43,084 nt of DNA from an uncultured Ruminococcus sp. (GTDB lineage: Bacteria > Bacillota > Clostridia > Oscillospirales > CAG-272): the NCBI GenBank assembly GCA_902778145.1, contig CACYWW010000029.1, positions 1 through 43,084 on the forward strand, in the 5' to 3' direction. Made by a program: the position numbers and the translations under genes. Shown piece by piece: positions 14,415 to 21,098 of this stretch. The first letter of the stretch is position 1. Each line of letters opens with the position of its first letter. The notes under the pieces were generated by a model, which searched no databases, was not told the origin of the DNA, and saw only the letters and a program-made list of their open reading frames with translations.

Positions 14415-15044
14415 TTACTCGCTAACAACGCTGATTCTCTCTTTGATATGCTTGCCTGACTCAATTTCGTCGACCATGGCAATCGCATAATCGGCATAAG
14501 AGATCACACTTTCGCCCTTGCTGTTGAGGACCAGTTCTTCACCGCCCAGAATGTACTTTCCGGTCCTTTCGCCGTCGGCGCGAAAATCGCCCGCCGGGCT
14601 GACGTATGTCCAGTTCACATTATCGAACTTGCGAAGTTCCTCAAGCGCTTTACCGTGTCCGTTCACCACGGGCATTGCCGCTTCGGGGAACGGTGTCACG
14701 TCAACAACGGTCTTCGTGTGTTCGGGATCAACGTAAAGACTGCCCGCTCCGCCTACGACCAAAAGGCGTGTGTCACTGCCGGAAAGGATTTTTGCCATAT
14801 GGACGGTTGCCGCCGGGATGAGATCGATGGCTTCGGGCGTCCAGTTGCCGTATGCGTCAACGACGGCATCGAATCCGGCGAGGTCTTCGCTTGTAAGATC
14901 GAACAGATCCTTCACAACGGCATTGGGGGCCACGGTCTTGTTTTCTCCCCTGACGATGGCGGTGATGTCCATACCGCGATTTACCGCTTCCTCTACGATC
15001 AGCTTGCCTGCTTTCCCATTTGCTGCTACTACTGCGATTTTCAT
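14415..15044 (-). CDS. NAD(P)-binding NmrA/atypical SDR protein (YwnB-like)
   Basis: A 209-residue Rossmann protein with an N-terminal AVVAANGKAGKLI glycine motif, a 'LLVVGGAGSLY' strand and 'WTYVSPAGDF', which are typical of the YwnB/NAD(P)H-binding family (COG2910). These are putative NAD(P)H-dependent reductases controlled by Rrf2 regulators. GGAGG lies before the ATG. The promoter is a perfect consensus and is flanked by two 23-25 bp dyads with CTTGTAA/TTACAAG ends. The gene and the Rrf2 gene form a self-contained module lying between repeat copies 2 and 3. Confidence 0.85.
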   Translation of the reverse strand: MKIAVVAANGKAGKLIVEEAVNRGMDITAIVRGENKTVAPNAVVKDLFDLTSEDLAGFDAVVDAYGNWTPEAIDLIPAATVHMAKILSGSDTRLLVVGGAGSLYVDPEHTKTVVDVTPFPEAAMPVVNGHGKALEELRKFDNVNWTYVSPAGDFRADGERTGKYILGGEELVLNSKGESVISYADYAIAMVDEIESGKHIKERISVVSE

Positions 15045-15077
15045 AATAGAATCCTCCTTGAAATTGATTCGTTTGAT

Positions 15078-15148
15078 CTTGTAACCCGATTGATTACAAG
15101 TGCATTATAACACACAAGACGCGACTTGTCAATAGGATTATTACAAGT
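15078..15148 (-). promoter_or_regulatory. Promoter of the YwnB-like gene with two Rrf2-type dyads
   Basis: -35 TTGACA (15132-15127), 17-bp spacer, -10 TATAAT (15109-15104). The first dyad is CTTGTAA...TTACAAG (15078-15100) downstream of the -10; the second is ACTTGT...ACAAGT (15124-15148) over the -35. Both are probable sites for the neighbouring Rrf2 regulator. The rest of the gap to 15248 shows no other feature that I can name. Confidence 0.8.
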
Positions 15149-15248
15149 TTTATAAAAAACTGATGCGAGCGACGCCATCTGCCCCATATACGCTCCGAGC
15201 TGCTGTCAAGTTGCTGTCAGGAATATCGGTATTTGAGTTTAATATCAC

Positions 15249-15271
15249 AAAAAGTGCGTGCTGTTATCAAA
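15249..15271 (+). repeat. 23-bp direct repeat, copy 3 (one mismatch)
   Basis: It differs from the other copies by one base (GTGCGTGCTGTTATC instead of GTGCGTGCAGTTATC). The hairpin block on the left is absent. Confidence 0.85.
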
Positions 15272-15281
15272 ATACTCCATC

Positions 15282-15311
15282 TTGACTTTTTTTCGACTTT
15301 TGTTATATAAT
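15282..15311 (+). promoter_or_regulatory. Promoter of the frameshifted ORF
   Basis: TTGACT (15282-15287), 18-bp spacer, TATAAT (15306-15311). It begins 10 bp after repeat copy 3. GGGAGG stands before the ATG at 15342. Confidence 0.65.
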
Positions 15312-15341
15312 GCTCTCCGGTAAATAATCGGGAGGCGCGGT

Positions 15342-15648
15342 ATGGCAAAACAGAAGTACGTGATCAGACAAATATCGGCGCTCGGCATCATTTCCGCCTC
15401 GAAGGGGGGGGAAAAACGGTGACCGGCGCTTTTTCTTTGACGCCGCCGATACCTCCAAGGAATATAAGGAATATTTGGTGGAGGAGACCAAGCAGGACGA
15501 CTGCGAATACGTGGTCTTCCCGGTGGCGAACTTCAACGCATTCTACGGCTCAACCACCTTTTCAAAGAAGAAGCTCCCACAGCTCCCTAAGTCCGTCTTC
15601 GACCGCGAGGAACGCCACGGGCTGTGTCGGCTGAAGGTCAAGCTGTAA
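15342..15648 (+). pseudogene. Frameshifted small ORF of unknown function
   Basis: ATG 15342 opens a frame starting MAKQKYVIRQISALGIISAS, which stops after 26 codons in this frame. The break is at a run of eight G (15404-15411). If one G is removed, the frame continues from 15421 to the stop at 15646, giving about 101 residues ending in 'VFDREERHGLCRLKVKL'. The downstream part has normal codon use. I do not recognise the family; it looks like accessory genes of conjugative elements. A real frameshift, slippage at the G8-A5 run and a sequencing error are all possible. Confidence 0.6.
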
Positions 15649-15691
15649 CGGGAATAAGGCTGAAATATTCATAATGAAATGGTAAAATGAT

Positions 15692-15709
15692 CCCGACAAA
15701 TCGGGTTTT
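15692..15709 (+). terminator. Short terminator-like hairpin before the GNAT gene
   Basis: CCCGA (15692-15696), CAAA loop, TCGGG (15701-15705), then TTTT. It lies between the frameshifted ORF and the ribosome binding site of the GNAT gene. Confidence 0.5.
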
Positions 15710-15723
15710 GCGGAGGAGAAAAT

Positions 15724-16185
15724 ATGATTGTAATTAAAAAATTCGAAAAAAAAGATATAGACCGGATAATTGCCTTTGAAAAGGAACTCAGAAAACAGGA
15801 ACCGGATACATATTTTTGGGAACCGGATGAAAAGTACAAGCTGCAATTAGAACATAGCTTTTCCGATCAACGGTTCAATACGGCGCTCTCATTTGTCGCC
15901 GTAAAAGAAGACAAAGTAATCGGAAGAATCGACGCCTCTCTTATCAGCAGCAGGAGCGACGCATCCTGTTTCAGCGTATATCTGGATTGGATATGTGTTT
16001 TGAAAAATGAGAGGCACAATAAAGTCGCGCAAAAATTGCTGAATGCGTTAAGAGAAGAATGCAAAAGACAAGGAGCGGGCGTACTGATTGCCTTAATGGC
16101 AAATAACGATGAAGCGCAAAAATTTTACAGAAGTATAGAAGATGCGTCAATTCATGATACAGGTATCTGGATCGACATCAAATAA
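15724..16185 (+). CDS. GNAT-family N-acetyltransferase
   Basis: A 153-residue acetyltransferase of the GNAT fold. The acetyl-CoA motif A region reads 'DWICVLKNERHNKVAQKLLNAL', where Val replaces the usual Gly of the RxxGxG/A loop. A C-terminal 'NNDEAQKFYRSI' matches motif B. GGAGGAG stands before the ATG. The codons are clearly richer in A and T than in neighbouring genes, which suggests recent transfer. It lies between repeat copies 3 and 4. The substrate is not predictable; related proteins acetylate antibiotics, peptides or small amines. Confidence 0.85.
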   Translation: MIVIKKFEKKDIDRIIAFEKELRKQEPDTYFWEPDEKYKLQLEHSFSDQRFNTALSFVAVKEDKVIGRIDASLISSRSDASCFSVYLDWICVLKNERHNKVAQKLLNALREECKRQGAGVLIALMANNDEAQKFYRSIEDASIHDTGIWIDIK

Positions 16186-16248
16186 TTGTATTCGACAAAT
16201 TCCCATTTGTCGGGACAAAGATATAGGCTCCGACAGAATAGAGCACCG

Positions 16249-16271
16249 AAAAAGTGCGTGCAGTTATCAAA
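16249..16271 (+). repeat. 23-bp direct repeat, copy 4
   Basis: Identical to copy 1, in the same orientation, 64 bp past the GNAT stop codon. The flanks are unrelated to those of the other copies. Confidence 0.9.
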
Positions 16272-16293
16272 AAATGTATTACATAAAAGTTTC

Positions 16294-16317
16294 AGCGGCG
16301 GGAGCGATCCCGCCGCT
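16294..16317 (-). terminator. Hairpin after the 36-codon ORF
   Basis: AGCGGCGGGA (16294-16303) and TCCCGCCGCT (16308-16317) form a perfect 10-bp stem with a GCGA loop. On the minus strand it is followed by GAAACTTTTA. It lies five bases past the stop of the small ORF. Confidence 0.6.
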
Positions 16318-16322
16318 GTGTG

Positions 16323-16433
16323 TTATGTAGTTCCTTTAGTGAGCGGTATGCCCGCCTCGATCATCAGCCGGACGGCGAGCCAAAAGCCGTAGGAGAACGC
16401 CTCGACTTCGGCAAGAGAGTGCATTTCTTTCAT
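16323..16433 (-). CDS. Very small ORF similar to the C-terminus of DUF6809-type proteins
   Basis: A 36-codon frame with AAAGGAGG just upstream of two ATGs (16433 and 16424). The sequence 'EVEAFSYGFWLAVRLMIEAG' resembles the C-terminal helix of small accessory proteins (DUF6809-like) found on clostridial integrative elements, where the full protein has about 90-100 residues. A strong hairpin follows the stop, which supports a real 3' end. It is either a short protein or a remnant. Confidence 0.45.
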   Translation of the reverse strand: MKEMHSLAEVEAFSYGFWLAVRLMIEAGIPLTKGTT

Positions 16434-16504
16434 CGCCTCCTTTCATCCACATTGTAGCGCAGAGCGGCGGAAAAGACGAATGTGCGGATTCTTTCTGTAA
16501 ACAG

Positions 16505-16544
16505 AAAAGCACCGGGACTACATTTCTGTAATCTCGGTGTTTTC
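16505..16544. terminator. Terminator downstream of the Fic-HEPN operon
   Basis: GCACCGGGACTACA (16509-16522) pairs with TGTAATCTCGGTGT (16527-16540) with one mismatch, inside flanking AAAA/TTTT. It works for minus-strand transcription from the HEPN gene and is roughly symmetrical. Confidence 0.75.
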
Positions 16545-16639
16545 TTGCCTTAACCGCGTTAATTCAGTTGTGTTTGACCGTTTTCAAAATTACTGCCTTA
16601 TCACGCTCGGGCATTTCTCCCTTCCTTTTTGTTTTCACG

Positions 16640-17086
16640 TTAAAACAAATTTTCAACAAGCTTTACTTCTTTGGAGATTCTTCTGAATGCCTCTGTGAGC
16701 TTTTCTTCACACTCTTTCGCTTTTCTCAAATCGTCTGTAAGAGTTTTTCCGAGCTTGTTTTGTTTCAGTTCGCGGGTCTTTGATGAAAAAGACGCGCAGA
16801 TACCGATCGCCGTGAAGCATTTATGACACCAGTAGTTTCTTCTGTCCTTGAGCCGGCGCAGATTTTCAATGTCATCATCGCCAAAGTATGTCTCTGTTTT
16901 CTGACAATGGGTCAGCTTTGATATGAGTATACCGAGCGGATCATTGTCACAGTCGTCCAACAGCTTGAACCACGACTGCTCTTCTCCGCACAAAAGCGCG
17001 GACACGATCCCTTTCAGACGCATCTCAACGTACTGATATAATTCTATCAGCTCACTGTGTCTGAATCTGAATTCCGCCTCAGTCAT
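16640..17086 (-). CDS. Small HEPN-like protein, partner of the Fic gene
   Basis: A 148-residue, mostly helical protein that I cannot assign to a named family. Near residue 83 it has RNYWCH, which fits the R-x4-H motif of HEPN ribonucleases ('LRRLKDRRNYWCHKCF', with charged residues before it). HEPN proteins are toxins or RNases in toxin-antitoxin and abortive infection systems. ATG 17086 is preferred over a GTG three codons earlier, because GGTGA lies 5 nt before it. The ATG overlaps the Fic stop by eight bases (ATGACTGA), so the two proteins are translationally coupled. The functional assignment is an inference from one motif. Confidence 0.7.
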   Translation of the reverse strand: MTEAEFRFRHSELIELYQYVEMRLKGIVSALLCGEEQSWFKLLDDCDNDPLGILISKLTHCQKTETYFGDDDIENLRRLKDRRNYWCHKCFTAIGICASFSSKTRELKQNKLGKTLTDDLRKAKECEEKLTEAFRRISKEVKLVENLF

Positions 17087-18137
17087 TGGTCTCACCCGTA
17101 TCTTTGACGATATAAAACGTAGATCTTCCGCCGCCGCGTTTTTCTATTGCCCCCTCTGCGCAAAGCTCACGCAAGCGTCTTTCGACAGTTGCGGTACTCA
17201 GCGAGGTACAGATCTTTGCAATATCCGATTTCGTGAATTTTCCGGGCATCGATCGTACCGCAGCCGTTACCGAATCAACTGTACGCAGCGCCGCGATCTC
17301 CATCCTGTCGCTGAATTCGCGGTATGCCGCTGTCACTACTCCGAGAAAATATTTGATAAACGGCGTCGGGTCGTCTTCTCCGTCGTGCCAGCCTTGCTGC
17401 GACTCTTCAAGCGAATCGTAATAATCCTGTTTCGTCTCCGCTGTTTTGCTTTCGAGCGATATATACCGTCCTATGTCATACCCGTTGCGATACAGCAAAA
17501 GCGTTGTGAGCAGACGTGAAATCCTTCCGTTTCCGTCTACAAACGGATGTATACAGAGAAAATCATGAATGAACACTGGAATTATGAGCAGCGGATCGAC
17601 CTCGCCTTCTCCGATTGCGATATTGTATGCTTCACATATATCCTTAACGGCGTCCGGCGTTTCATAAGGCGCAAGCGGCGTGAAAAGCGCGTAAGTTTTT
17701 CCGTTTTCATCCGTGGCGCTTATATAGTTCTGCACATTTTTGAACGATCCGCCGAACGCGCTGTTCGTATGGCTGAACATGATCTTATGGAGCTGCAGGA
17801 TATAATTCGGCGTGATCGGGATATACTCAAAATTTTCATGTACCGTATTGAGCGCGTCGCGGTATCCGGCGATCTCCTTCTCGCTTCTCGTTCTCGGTGC
17901 CGTCTTTTTGCTCATCAGCTGTCTCAGCCTCACCCCGGTCGTCCTGATACCCTCGATCTCATTCGAAGATTCCGTACTCTTCACCTTTGCGATCTCGACA
18001 AGACGCTTTATCCCGCGCGGTTCACCTTTGAGATATAACGTTTCCTTTCCTTTCTCCTCGTGGATAAGAGAAAGATAACCCGCGATCTCGTTATCCCACT
18101 TTTTGTTCTTTAAAAACGAATAGTCAAATCTCCTCAT
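17079..18137 (-). CDS. Fic/DOC-family protein with N-terminal inhibitory motif and C-terminal winged helix
   Basis: A 352-residue Fic protein that probably transfers AMP to target hydroxyl groups. The active-site motif HPFVDGNGR is intact (residues 197-205). An inhibitory motif S-x3-E-G is present at 58-63 (SNEIEG), which places the blocking glutamate in the same chain (class II Fic). Residues about 300-345 form a winged helix (FTKSDIAKICTSLSTATVERRL). The ATG is chosen because AGGAGG lies 8 nt upstream; earlier ATG/TTG codons lie at the predicted transcription start. The promoter is embedded in an inverted repeat, so autoregulation by the winged helix is likely. Confidence 0.92.
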   Translation of the reverse strand: MRRFDYSFLKNKKWDNEIAGYLSLIHEEKGKETLYLKGEPRGIKRLVEIAKVKSTESSNEIEGIRTTGVRLRQLMSKKTAPRTRSEKEIAGYRDALNTVHENFEYIPITPNYILQLHKIMFSHTNSAFGGSFKNVQNYISATDENGKTYALFTPLAPYETPDAVKDICEAYNIAIGEGEVDPLLIIPVFIHDFLCIHPFVDGNGRISRLLTTLLLYRNGYDIGRYISLESKTAETKQDYYDSLEESQQGWHDGEDDPTPFIKYFLGVVTAAYREFSDRMEIAALRTVDSVTAAVRSMPGKFTKSDIAKICTSLSTATVERRLRELCAEGAIEKRGGGRSTFYIVKDTGETND

Positions 18138-18156
18138 TTCAGGCGCCTCCTGCATT

Positions 18157-18195
18157 ATTCTCATCAATTATACCATATTTGATGAGAATAGTCAA
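18157..18195 (-). promoter_or_regulatory. Fic promoter with 11-bp inverted repeat
   Basis: -35 TTGACT (18195-18190), 17-bp spacer, -10 TATAAT (18172-18167). The inverted repeat arms are ATTCTCATCAA (18157-18167) and TTGATGAGAAT (18179-18189): one lies in the spacer, the other just after the -10. A protein bound there would block the promoter. Confidence 0.82.
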
Positions 18196-18205
18196 TACAG
18201 TGAGC

Positions 18206-18237
18206 AAAAAAAACAGCGAAGTTCGCGCTTCGCTGTT
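18206..18237 (-). terminator. Terminator of the sigma/serpin operon
   Basis: AACAGCGAAG (18212-18221) and CTTCGCTGTT (18228-18237), followed on the minus strand by eight T. It is just past the serpin stop. Confidence 0.88.
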
Positions 18238-18243
18238 TCTTGT

Positions 18244-19737
18244 TCATTTCACGGAGTCGCTGTCGATCACGCCGGTGAAAACGGGTGTGCCGAAAGCGTC
18301 GACGACGGCGAAGGCGAACGGTCTGTCAAAGAACAGATCTATTTCCCTCAGGCCCGACGGATCGGCGGCGCCCGGCGCCACGATCACGGTGTACGCCGCG
18401 CCTTCTATGCCTTTTGTATCCGCGGTAAGACGCGCCGCGTGTCTGATCTCCGACACGGTGAGCGGATCGTCCGTCAGATTCGTAAGGTCAGCGTTCTCAC
18501 CGAGGCACTCCGTCACGCCGAGGGCTCTCAGCGTATCCGTTATGTCGCTGTCTGCCGATACGTCGAATTCCGGTATGCGCAGATTGAGGATACAGAGCTC
18601 CGGATCGCTTTTTTTGCCGTTTATATATGATATAACACCCGAGTCTGTTACATTTTTCACGCTGTTCCCTTCATCGGGAAGGAAGAACCAGACCGCGCCG
18701 GCTTTTCCTCCGAGGTCGCGGCGGTAAGCGATGAATCCGTCCTCAAAATAAACGCGGTCCTCAGCCGTGTCGGACATGAACTCGCACGTTTTTTTGCCGT
18801 CGAAGCTGTGTTTTACCGTCTCCTTTACGAATTTATTCTCCCACGTCGCTTTCATATACAGGGTCGACGAGAGGACGGCGCGGGCGTTGTCGAACGTCAG
18901 GCCGCGTATCTGTTCATCAAGCAGACCGCGCGTATTGTCCGACAGCCATTTTCTGATCTGCGCTTTGTATTCATCGCTTGAAAAATCACCGGCGGACACC
19001 GACGCAAAGTGATCCGCGACGAGCTTTTCGACGCAGTCCTGTTTGAACGACAAAGAGCTGTCGAGCCACACGGACGAGGCGGATACGGTCGAGCCGAATT
19101 CATCCTCGCGGTAGAGCGAGCGCCATACGTTCTTGCTGTTTTCCCGCAAGGTCTCCATATCCGGCGCGCCGAGCAGATCGAGTATCTGCGCCCGCGATCC
19201 GCCGTCGGCGCACTCCGCGAGCATCGATAACGCGGTGTAAACGTTTACCGGCGACACCACGTCCATACCGGCGTTTATCATGGCGGCGGCGAGCCTGTCG
19301 TACACACCGGGCAGTCCGGTCACACGGAAGCCCATCCTGTTCTGATAGTCCGACATACTGTCTCCCGTAAGCCCCGGAAGCCCGGCGACGTATGAGAACG
19401 GCTTCCTGTCCTCGATCAGAACGGGCTGATCCTGTTTTTTCTCCGTTACGGTCTCACGCGGCTCCGTTGTCTGAGTGTTGTCCGTCGTCTCCGGATGATA
19501 TACCGTATCCTCCGTATCCGGGTCGTACGTGACGGGCAGCGGTCTTTTTGACGCGGCGAGCGTTACGGCGACTACGGCCGATAGCGCCGCAAGCGCCGCG
19601 GCGACCGCAAGTATGCGGACAAGACGTTTCCTTTTACTGTTTTTTGTTTTTGCCGACGCGTATCTTTTTTCACATTCGGAGATCATATCATCGTCTGTCT
19701 GTGACAACGCGTCGTATATCTTTTCACTCTCTCTCAT
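18244..19737 (-). CDS. Membrane-anchored serpin (serine protease inhibitor) in an ECF sigma operon
   Basis: A 497-residue type II membrane protein. Residues 1-38 are cytoplasmic and charged, 39-62 form a transmembrane helix, 66-115 are a Thr/Glu/Pro-rich linker, and about 130-497 form a serpin domain. Serpin hallmarks are 'SSTLYMKATWENKF' (292-303), the hinge 'TKGIEGAAYT' (441-450) and the C-terminal 'FFDRPFAFAVVDAFGTPVFTGV'. Counting from Gly443 as P15, the reactive bond would be near Ala457-Ala458, suggesting elastase- or subtilisin-like targets. P14 is Ile rather than the usual Thr/Ser. The gene overlaps the sigma factor gene by 14 bp. The short cytoplasmic tail could be an anti-sigma region, which is inference. 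Confidence 0.9.
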   Translation of the reverse strand: MRESEKIYDALSQTDDDMISECEKRYASAKTKNSKRKRLVRILAVAAALAALSAVVAVTLAASKRPLPVTYDPDTEDTVYHPETTDNTQTTEPRETVTEKKQDQPVLIEDRKPFSYVAGLPGLTGDSMSDYQNRMGFRVTGLPGVYDRLAAAMINAGMDVVSPVNVYTALSMLAECADGGSRAQILDLLGAPDMETLRENSKNVWRSLYREDEFGSTVSASSVWLDSSLSFKQDCVEKLVADHFASVSAGDFSSDEYKAQIRKWLSDNTRGLLDEQIRGLTFDNARAVLSSTLYMKATWENKFVKETVKHSFDGKKTCEFMSDTAEDRVYFEDGFIAYRRDLGGKAGAVWFFLPDEGNSVKNVTDSGVISYINGKKSDPELCILNLRIPEFDVSADSDITDTLRALGVTECLGENADLTNLTDDPLTVSEIRHAARLTADTKGIEGAAYTVIVAPGAADPSGLREIDLFFDRPFAFAVVDAFGTPVFTGVIDSDSVK

Positions 19738-20290
19738 TCAGATACCCCTCTCTGATAAGCGTTTTTTTCAGATCCTGTCTCAGTCTGAAGAGTTTTACGG
19801 AAACGGCGCCCGGCTTCTCGCCGAAGGCGGCGGCGAGATCGTTCACCTGTTCGCCCGAGAAATATCTCTGTACGAAAAGCGTACGGTCGCAGGGGTCGAG
19901 CCCTCTGAGCCACACGTTTATAACGGCGGAAAGCTCCCTTGCCTCAACACGCTCCGACACGTCGAAGCCGTCCGGGACGCAGTCGTCGAGCTCCGACAGG
20001 AGCACGTCCGCGCCTGTCCCGCGTTTCTGCGCAGTATTTTTGCGCAGACGGCTGACGGAGATCTTCCGCACGATCTTCAGAAGATAAGCGCCGAGGCACT
20101 CCGGCCGCTCCGGCGGGATCCGCTGCCAGACGGCGAGCAGCGCGTCGTTGCAGCACTCCTCCGCGTCACGCGCGTCTCCGAGCGTGTTTTTCGCAACGGC
20201 TTCGGCCCGCTTTCCGTATTTTTTCCACAGCTCGCCGACGGCGCTCCTGTCACGTGAAAAGAAAAGCTCCGTTATCTTCGTGTCTTCCAT
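19724..20290 (-). CDS. ECF-type RNA polymerase sigma factor
   Basis: A 188-residue sigma-70 family factor with region 2 at about residues 15-85 ('DARDAEECCNDALLAVWQ', 'LGAYLLKIVRKISVSRLRK') and region 4 at about 120-180 ('DRTLFVQRYFSGEQVNDLAAAFGEKPGAVSVKLFRLR'). It belongs to the small extracytoplasmic-function class that reads out membrane or envelope signals. AAGGAG precedes the ATG. It is first in an operon with the serpin. A candidate ECF promoter (TGTAAT-N16-CGACT) lies 36 bp upstream and matches the one in front of the second sigma gene, which suggests autoregulation. Confidence 0.92.
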   Translation of the reverse strand: MEDTKITELFFSRDRSAVGELWKKYGKRAEAVAKNTLGDARDAEECCNDALLAVWQRIPPERPECLGAYLLKIVRKISVSRLRKNTAQKRGTGADVLLSELDDCVPDGFDVSERVEARELSAVINVWLRGLDPCDRTLFVQRYFSGEQVNDLAAAFGEKPGAVSVKLFRLRQDLKKTLIREGYLNERE

Positions 20291-20325
20291 AAAATTCTCC
20301 TTGATCGAAGGCCTTCATATATAAA

Positions 20326-20351
20326 GTCGCAAATCAGGCGGAAATATTACA
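20326..20351 (-). promoter_or_regulatory. Candidate autoregulatory ECF promoter of the sigma/serpin operon
   Basis: Minus strand TGTAAT (20351-20346), 16-bp spacer, CGAC (20329-20326) followed by T. The same elements with a 17-bp spacer precede the other ECF gene (36263-36289). No sigma-A promoter is visible here. Confidence 0.5.
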
Positions 20352-20353
20352 GA

Positions 20354-21034
20354 TCATTCCGGAATTTTTATTATGACCGCGCCTCCGTGATCGGTGAGAG
20401 GGCCGTCTGACAGCGTGACACAGCTTATACCGTGCGCCGAAAGGAAGCTTTTTATCGTCTCGCCATCAGGATGCGCGTTTATATCTCCGAAAAAGAACGC
20501 CGTGCCGCCGTCGCAAAACGACGCGCCGCCGATGAAGCCTCCGTCGTATCCGGGCAGAGCTATATGACCCGGGCGTATGAGAAGCGTACCGTATCCGAGC
20601 GTTTTCAGCGCCGACAGTATCCCCTTATCGGCGGACACGGCGCATTTTCCGGCGACGAGCGTCGAGCAGCGCGTATAGCCCTGCTTTACGTTTATCACCG
20701 GCTTTTTCACAACGGCAGAAACGGACTTCGCGTATCCTATGACCGCGTCGCCTGTATCTATGAAATTCAGAAAAACGTCGGACGGATATTTTCTTCCGTG
20801 CGCCTCATCGGTGACCGCCGGACCGATATCCCTGAAGATACCGGCGTTCTTCTCAAAATAAGGACGGCTCACCACCGCTCTGCCGCAATAAACGCCGATG
20901 AGCATATCGGCATGGCAGGCTACCGGACTGTCGAGCGTATCGCACGGGGGCAGTTTTCTTATTTCATATTCGTCGGGAAGCGAGCCGAGCATTTCATCCG
21001 GCGCGTTTTCACTTATAAAAAGAATTTTTTTCAT
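20354..21034 (-). CDS. Conserved hypothetical protein, DUF6873-like
   Basis: A 226-residue protein that I believe matches the DUF6873 (GME-fold) family of Clostridia; no reaction is known. Visible features are a Rossmann-like N-terminus (KKILFISENAPDEML), a 'KQGYTRCSTLVAG' segment with one Cys, 'LLIRPGHIALPGYDGGFIGGAS' and the end block 'LTDHGGAVIIKIPE'. ATG 21034 is chosen because earlier ATGs lie in or next to the rpmB terminator; ATG 21043 is also possible. There is no strong ribosome binding site. It is downstream of rpmB. Confidence 0.75.
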   Translation of the reverse strand: MKKILFISENAPDEMLGSLPDEYEIRKLPPCDTLDSPVACHADMLIGVYCGRAVVSRPYFEKNAGIFRDIGPAVTDEAHGRKYPSDVFLNFIDTGDAVIGYAKSVSAVVKKPVINVKQGYTRCSTLVAGKCAVSADKGILSALKTLGYGTLLIRPGHIALPGYDGGFIGGASFCDGGTAFFFGDINAHPDGETIKSFLSAHGISCVTLSDGPLTDHGGAVIIKIPE

Positions 21035-21054
21035 TTTTCCCATAAAAGGCAACA

Positions 21055-21078
21055 AGGCTGTCGCATAAGCGGCAGCCT
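21055..21078 (-). terminator. Terminator of rpmB
   Basis: AGGCTGTCGC (21055-21064) pairs with GCGGCAGCCT (21069-21078) over 10 bp with one G-T pair. On the minus strand it is followed by TGTTGCCTTTT. Confidence 0.75.
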
Positions 21079-21098
21079 GATTAAGCAACGGAATCTGA

